The notes below the pieces were generated by a model. The model saw only the letters and a program-made list of their open reading frames with translations. It did no database searches and was not told the origin of the DNA. A program made the position numbers and the translations under genes. Below, one piece after another: positions 6,332-7,988 of a stretch of DNA of 7,988 nt. Every line of letters starts with the position of its first letter. Position 1 is the first letter of the stretch. The DNA is from JANYCG01 sp031418395 (GTDB lineage: Bacteria > Pseudomonadota > Gammaproteobacteria > Burkholderiales > Burkholderiaceae_C): the NCBI GenBank assembly GCA_031418395.1, contig JANOXL010000003.1, positions 1 to 7,988 of the forward strand, in the 5' to 3' direction.

Positions 6332-7203
6332 AGCTGCCCATACATCGTGTTTTGACGCGCCCGCTCGCGCTGATCTGCCTGGCCCTGCTGGCCCTCTTGG
6401 GCAGGCCGTGTGCGGCGCAGGGCACCGGCAGCGTGGCCAACCAGGGCCTCACCGAATCCCTGCACCGTGTCGCGTTGAAACGCGGCGTGGATCTGAACTT
6501 GCTGGTGAATCAACGCACCGGTACGTCGCCTTCCATCGCGGTGCTGCTGTTTGCCGGTTACCCCGGCATCCTCCAACTGCGCGAAGAGGGTGGTGCGCTG
6601 GTTCACGGTATGGGCGGCAATTTCTTGATCCGCGCGCGGCGATTTTTGAACACCGAGCAGGTATTCACCGTGGCAGTCGATTGCCCGATGGACGAATGGA
6701 ACCACTGTGGCGACCTGTATCGCACGTCAGCCCAACATGTACAAGACGTCGCCGAGGCGATTGCCGCCATCCGCGAAAAATATGGCGCGCGCCAGGTGTA
6801 TGTGGTCGGCACAAGTTACGGCACGGTGTCTACCTCTTTCCTGGCCGCTGCGCTGGAAGGCCAGATCGACGGCGCCATCCACACCGCCACCATGACCGAC
6901 CCGCCACACCGCCCCAACGCGCATGGCGTGGCGATGGCGCGGTTTGACTGGTCCCAAGCCCGGGTGCCCCAACTCTTCATCCACCACAAAGATGATCCTT
7001 GCGTCGCCACGCGTTACAGAAGTGTGGTCGCGCGACGTGGCGCCGTGCCTCTGATCACCGTGCAAGGTGCCGTGGACATCCGTGGCGACGCTTGCCAGGC
7101 CCGTACTCAGCACGGCTTTGTAGGTCGCGAGCGCGAGACCATGGCTGCGCTGCACGGCTGGGTGACTGAGCGCAAGTTGCCCGCTGTGGTCGGTGAGCCC
7201 TAA
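6328..7203 (+). CDS. Secreted alpha/beta hydrolase of unknown substrate
   Basis: The 291-residue protein starts with a Sec-type signal peptide: basic residues, a hydrophobic core (about 13-24) and a likely cleavage site after CAA at 28-30. The cysteine there does not form a proper lipobox. The mature part is an alpha/beta hydrolase. The nucleophile elbow GTSYG is at 161-165 with Ser163, a candidate acid is Asp222 or Asp223 in HHKDDPC, and a candidate catalytic histidine is His262 in TQHGFVG. LLFAGYPG at 73-80 may form the oxyanion region. Four cysteines in the mature chain (119, 127, 225, 256) could form disulfides, which fits a periplasmic location. The ATG overlaps the deaminase stop as ATGA, so the two are translationally coupled and probably act on related substrates. 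Esterase, amidase or peptidase activity are all possible; I do not recognise a named family. Confidence 0.82.
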   Translation: MKLPIHRVLTRPLALICLALLALLGRPCAAQGTGSVANQGLTESLHRVALKRGVDLNLLVNQRTGTSPSIAVLLFAGYPGILQLREEGGALVHGMGGNFLIRARRFLNTEQVFTVAVDCPMDEWNHCGDLYRTSAQHVQDVAEAIAAIREKYGARQVYVVGTSYGTVSTSFLAAALEGQIDGAIHTATMTDPPHRPNAHGVAMARFDWSQARVPQLFIHHKDDPCVATRYRSVVARRGAVPLITVQGAVDIRGDACQARTQHGFVGRERETMAALHGWVTERKLPAVVGEP

Positions 7204-7441
7204 AGGCCATCCGACAGGCCAGTGTTTGACCGCACGCTGCCCAAACAACTATTAACATCCATGTTAATAGTTGTTTAAAAAACCGCCCTCCCAGCAGGTT
7301 TAGGAGTCAAATCGGCACATGGGTCTCGTGAAATGGCGCTAGTTTGCTATAAATAACGCAGCGTTCATTTTGACATGATGGTCAACCAGCGCTGCGCGAG
7401 CGCCAGTGCCTGCGCTTGAGTCAGGCGGCAAAGTGCGCCGT
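7204..7441. other. Convergent intergenic region
   Basis: About 240 bases separate the hydrolase and ammonium transporter stops. Apart from the inverted repeat at 7243-7276 I can support no gene here. The stretch around 7335-7366, with GGCGCTAG and GCTATAAATAA, faintly resembles short extragenic repeats I associate from memory with Comamonadaceae genomes, but this is not established. A minus-strand frame running past the transporter stop to a TGA near 7375 has no usable start codon and is not called. Confidence 0.5.
7243..7276. repeat. Perfect 16-base inverted repeat between convergent genes
   Basis: The arms 7243-7258 and 7261-7276 are exact reverse complements separated only by CC at 7259-7260. 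The arms begin AAACAACTATTAACAT. The stem is AT-rich, and on the plus strand it is followed by an A run rather than a T run; on the minus strand the T run comes before the stem. It is therefore not a textbook intrinsic terminator in either direction, although it sits between the hydrolase stop and the ammonium transporter stop, where a bidirectional terminator would be expected. Confidence 0.8.
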
Positions 7442-7988
7442 TTACCAGTTCACTTCCCGATCCGGCGTTGAGCCGATCTTGTGAATCGATAAATCCGCAC
7501 CTTCAAACTCTTCTTCCTGCGAGAGGCGCAGGCCCATCGTGGCCTTCAACACGCCATACACCACGATGCCGCCGATCAGCGCCCAGGCCACGCCCATGCC
7601 CGTGCCGATGAGCTGAGCGCCAAAACTCACGCCGCCCAATCCACCGAGCGCCTTCGCGCCAAAAATGCCCGCCGCCAAGCCACCCCAGGCACCACACAGG
7701 CCGTGTAAGGGCCAGACGCCCAACACGTCGTCAATCTTCCATTTGTTTTGTGTCCAGGTGAACATCAAGACGAAGATCGCGCCTGCGATGCCGCCTGTCA
7801 CCAGTGCACCCAGCGGGTGCATCAGGTCCGAACCCGCACACACCGCGACCAAGCCCGCCAGGGGCCCGTTGTGGATGAAGCCGGGGTCGTTTTTGCCCAG
7901 CGCGAGCGCCACCAGCGTGCCGCCGACCATCGCCATCAGCGAGTTCACCGCGACCAGGCCGGAGATTTTGTCGATGGTCTGCGCGCTC
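7442..7988 (-). CDS. amtB: Amt/MEP ammonium transporter, C-terminal part (5' end cut by window edge)
   Basis: The minus strand is open from the right edge to a TAA at 7444-7442, giving 181 residues of a protein whose N-terminal half lies outside. Amt features are clear: a segment HNGPLAGLVAVCAG followed by HPLGALVTGG, then DDVLGVWPLHGLCGAWGG, where the histidine of PLHG matches the pore histidine of E. coli AmtB (His318 in its GVHG motif). Glycine-rich hydrophobic segments around GAQLIGTGMG and ALIGGIVVYG form the last membrane helices. The cytoplasmic tail runs from LRLSQEEEFEG to the end DREVNW; in AmtB this tail is where PII proteins such as GlnK act. The protein conducts ammonium or ammonia across the inner membrane. 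The gene converges on the hydrolase gene, so it is a separate transcription unit; its start and any glnK partner are outside the window. Confidence 0.95.
   Translation of the reverse strand, partial: SAQTIDKISGLVAVNSLMAMVGGTLVALALGKNDPGFIHNGPLAGLVAVCAGSDLMHPLGALVTGGIAGAIFVLMFTWTQNKWKIDDVLGVWPLHGLCGAWGGLAAGIFGAKALGGLGGVSFGAQLIGTGMGVAWALIGGIVVYGVLKATMGLRLSQEEEFEGADLSIHKIGSTPDREVNW

Noticed and set aside
6207..6947. Plus-strand frame of 246 codons overlapping the deaminase and hydrolase genes
   Set aside because: It overlaps two genes with intact catalytic motifs and signal peptides, and its own product has no coherent motif.
7373..7500. Minus-strand frame ending near 7373 whose tail reads LTQAQALALAQRWLTIMSK
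   Set aside because: It looks protein-like but has no start codon after the preceding in-frame stop and overlaps the end of the transporter gene; a decayed gene remnant cannot be shown.
1..7988. CRISPR array, tRNA, rRNA, insertion sequence or phage genes
   Set aside because: I saw no regularly spaced repeats, no RNA gene structure and no transposase or integrase motifs on either strand.

Overview
The window looks like chromosomal DNA from a high-GC betaproteobacterium, most likely a Burkholderiales member close to Comamonadaceae such as Rhodoferax or Polaromonas. That placement rests on codon use, gene content and gene style; no rRNA or other phylogenetic marker is present.

Region 1 (1-4150, minus strand) is a compact operon read from right to left: FdrA (AllF), carbamate kinase (ArcC/AllK), a DUF2877 protein (AllH/YlbF) and a DUF1116 protein (AllG/YlbE, cut by the left edge). 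These are the four components assigned in E. coli to oxamate carbamoyltransferase plus its carbamate kinase. The first two junctions are 4-base ATGA overlaps, and the last gene follows after 17 bases. The order F-K-H-G differs from the E. coli order F-G-H-K.

Region 2 (4151-5532) is a short divergent control region followed by a plus-strand gene for a PucG-type (S)-ureidoglycine-glyoxylate aminotransferase. PucG makes oxalurate plus glycine. Oxalurate is the substrate that AllFGH would cleave with phosphate to oxamate and carbamoyl phosphate, and the carbamate kinase would then make ATP, ammonia and CO2. The two divergent units therefore form a plausible end-of-purine-catabolism module that recovers nitrogen and one ATP. 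The control region holds a candidate extended -10 promoter with a TGTATACA palindrome in its spacer.

Region 3 (5533-5866) is an intergenic stretch of about 330 bases. Its first part is strikingly AT-rich (33 of 120 bases are G or C at 5581-5700) and contains nested inverted repeats.

Region 4 (5867-7203, plus strand) is a two-gene unit with an ATGA overlap. It encodes a small zinc-dependent deaminase with a twin-arginine signal peptide and an alpha/beta hydrolase with a Sec-type signal peptide. Both products appear to be exported; their substrate is unknown. This pair is the least familiar part of the window.

Region 5 (7204-7988) is a convergent intergenic region with a perfect 16-base inverted repeat, followed by the 3' part of an Amt/MEP ammonium transporter gene on the minus strand, cut by the right edge. 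An ammonium transporter fits a nitrogen-scavenging neighbourhood, but it is not in an operon with the purine genes.
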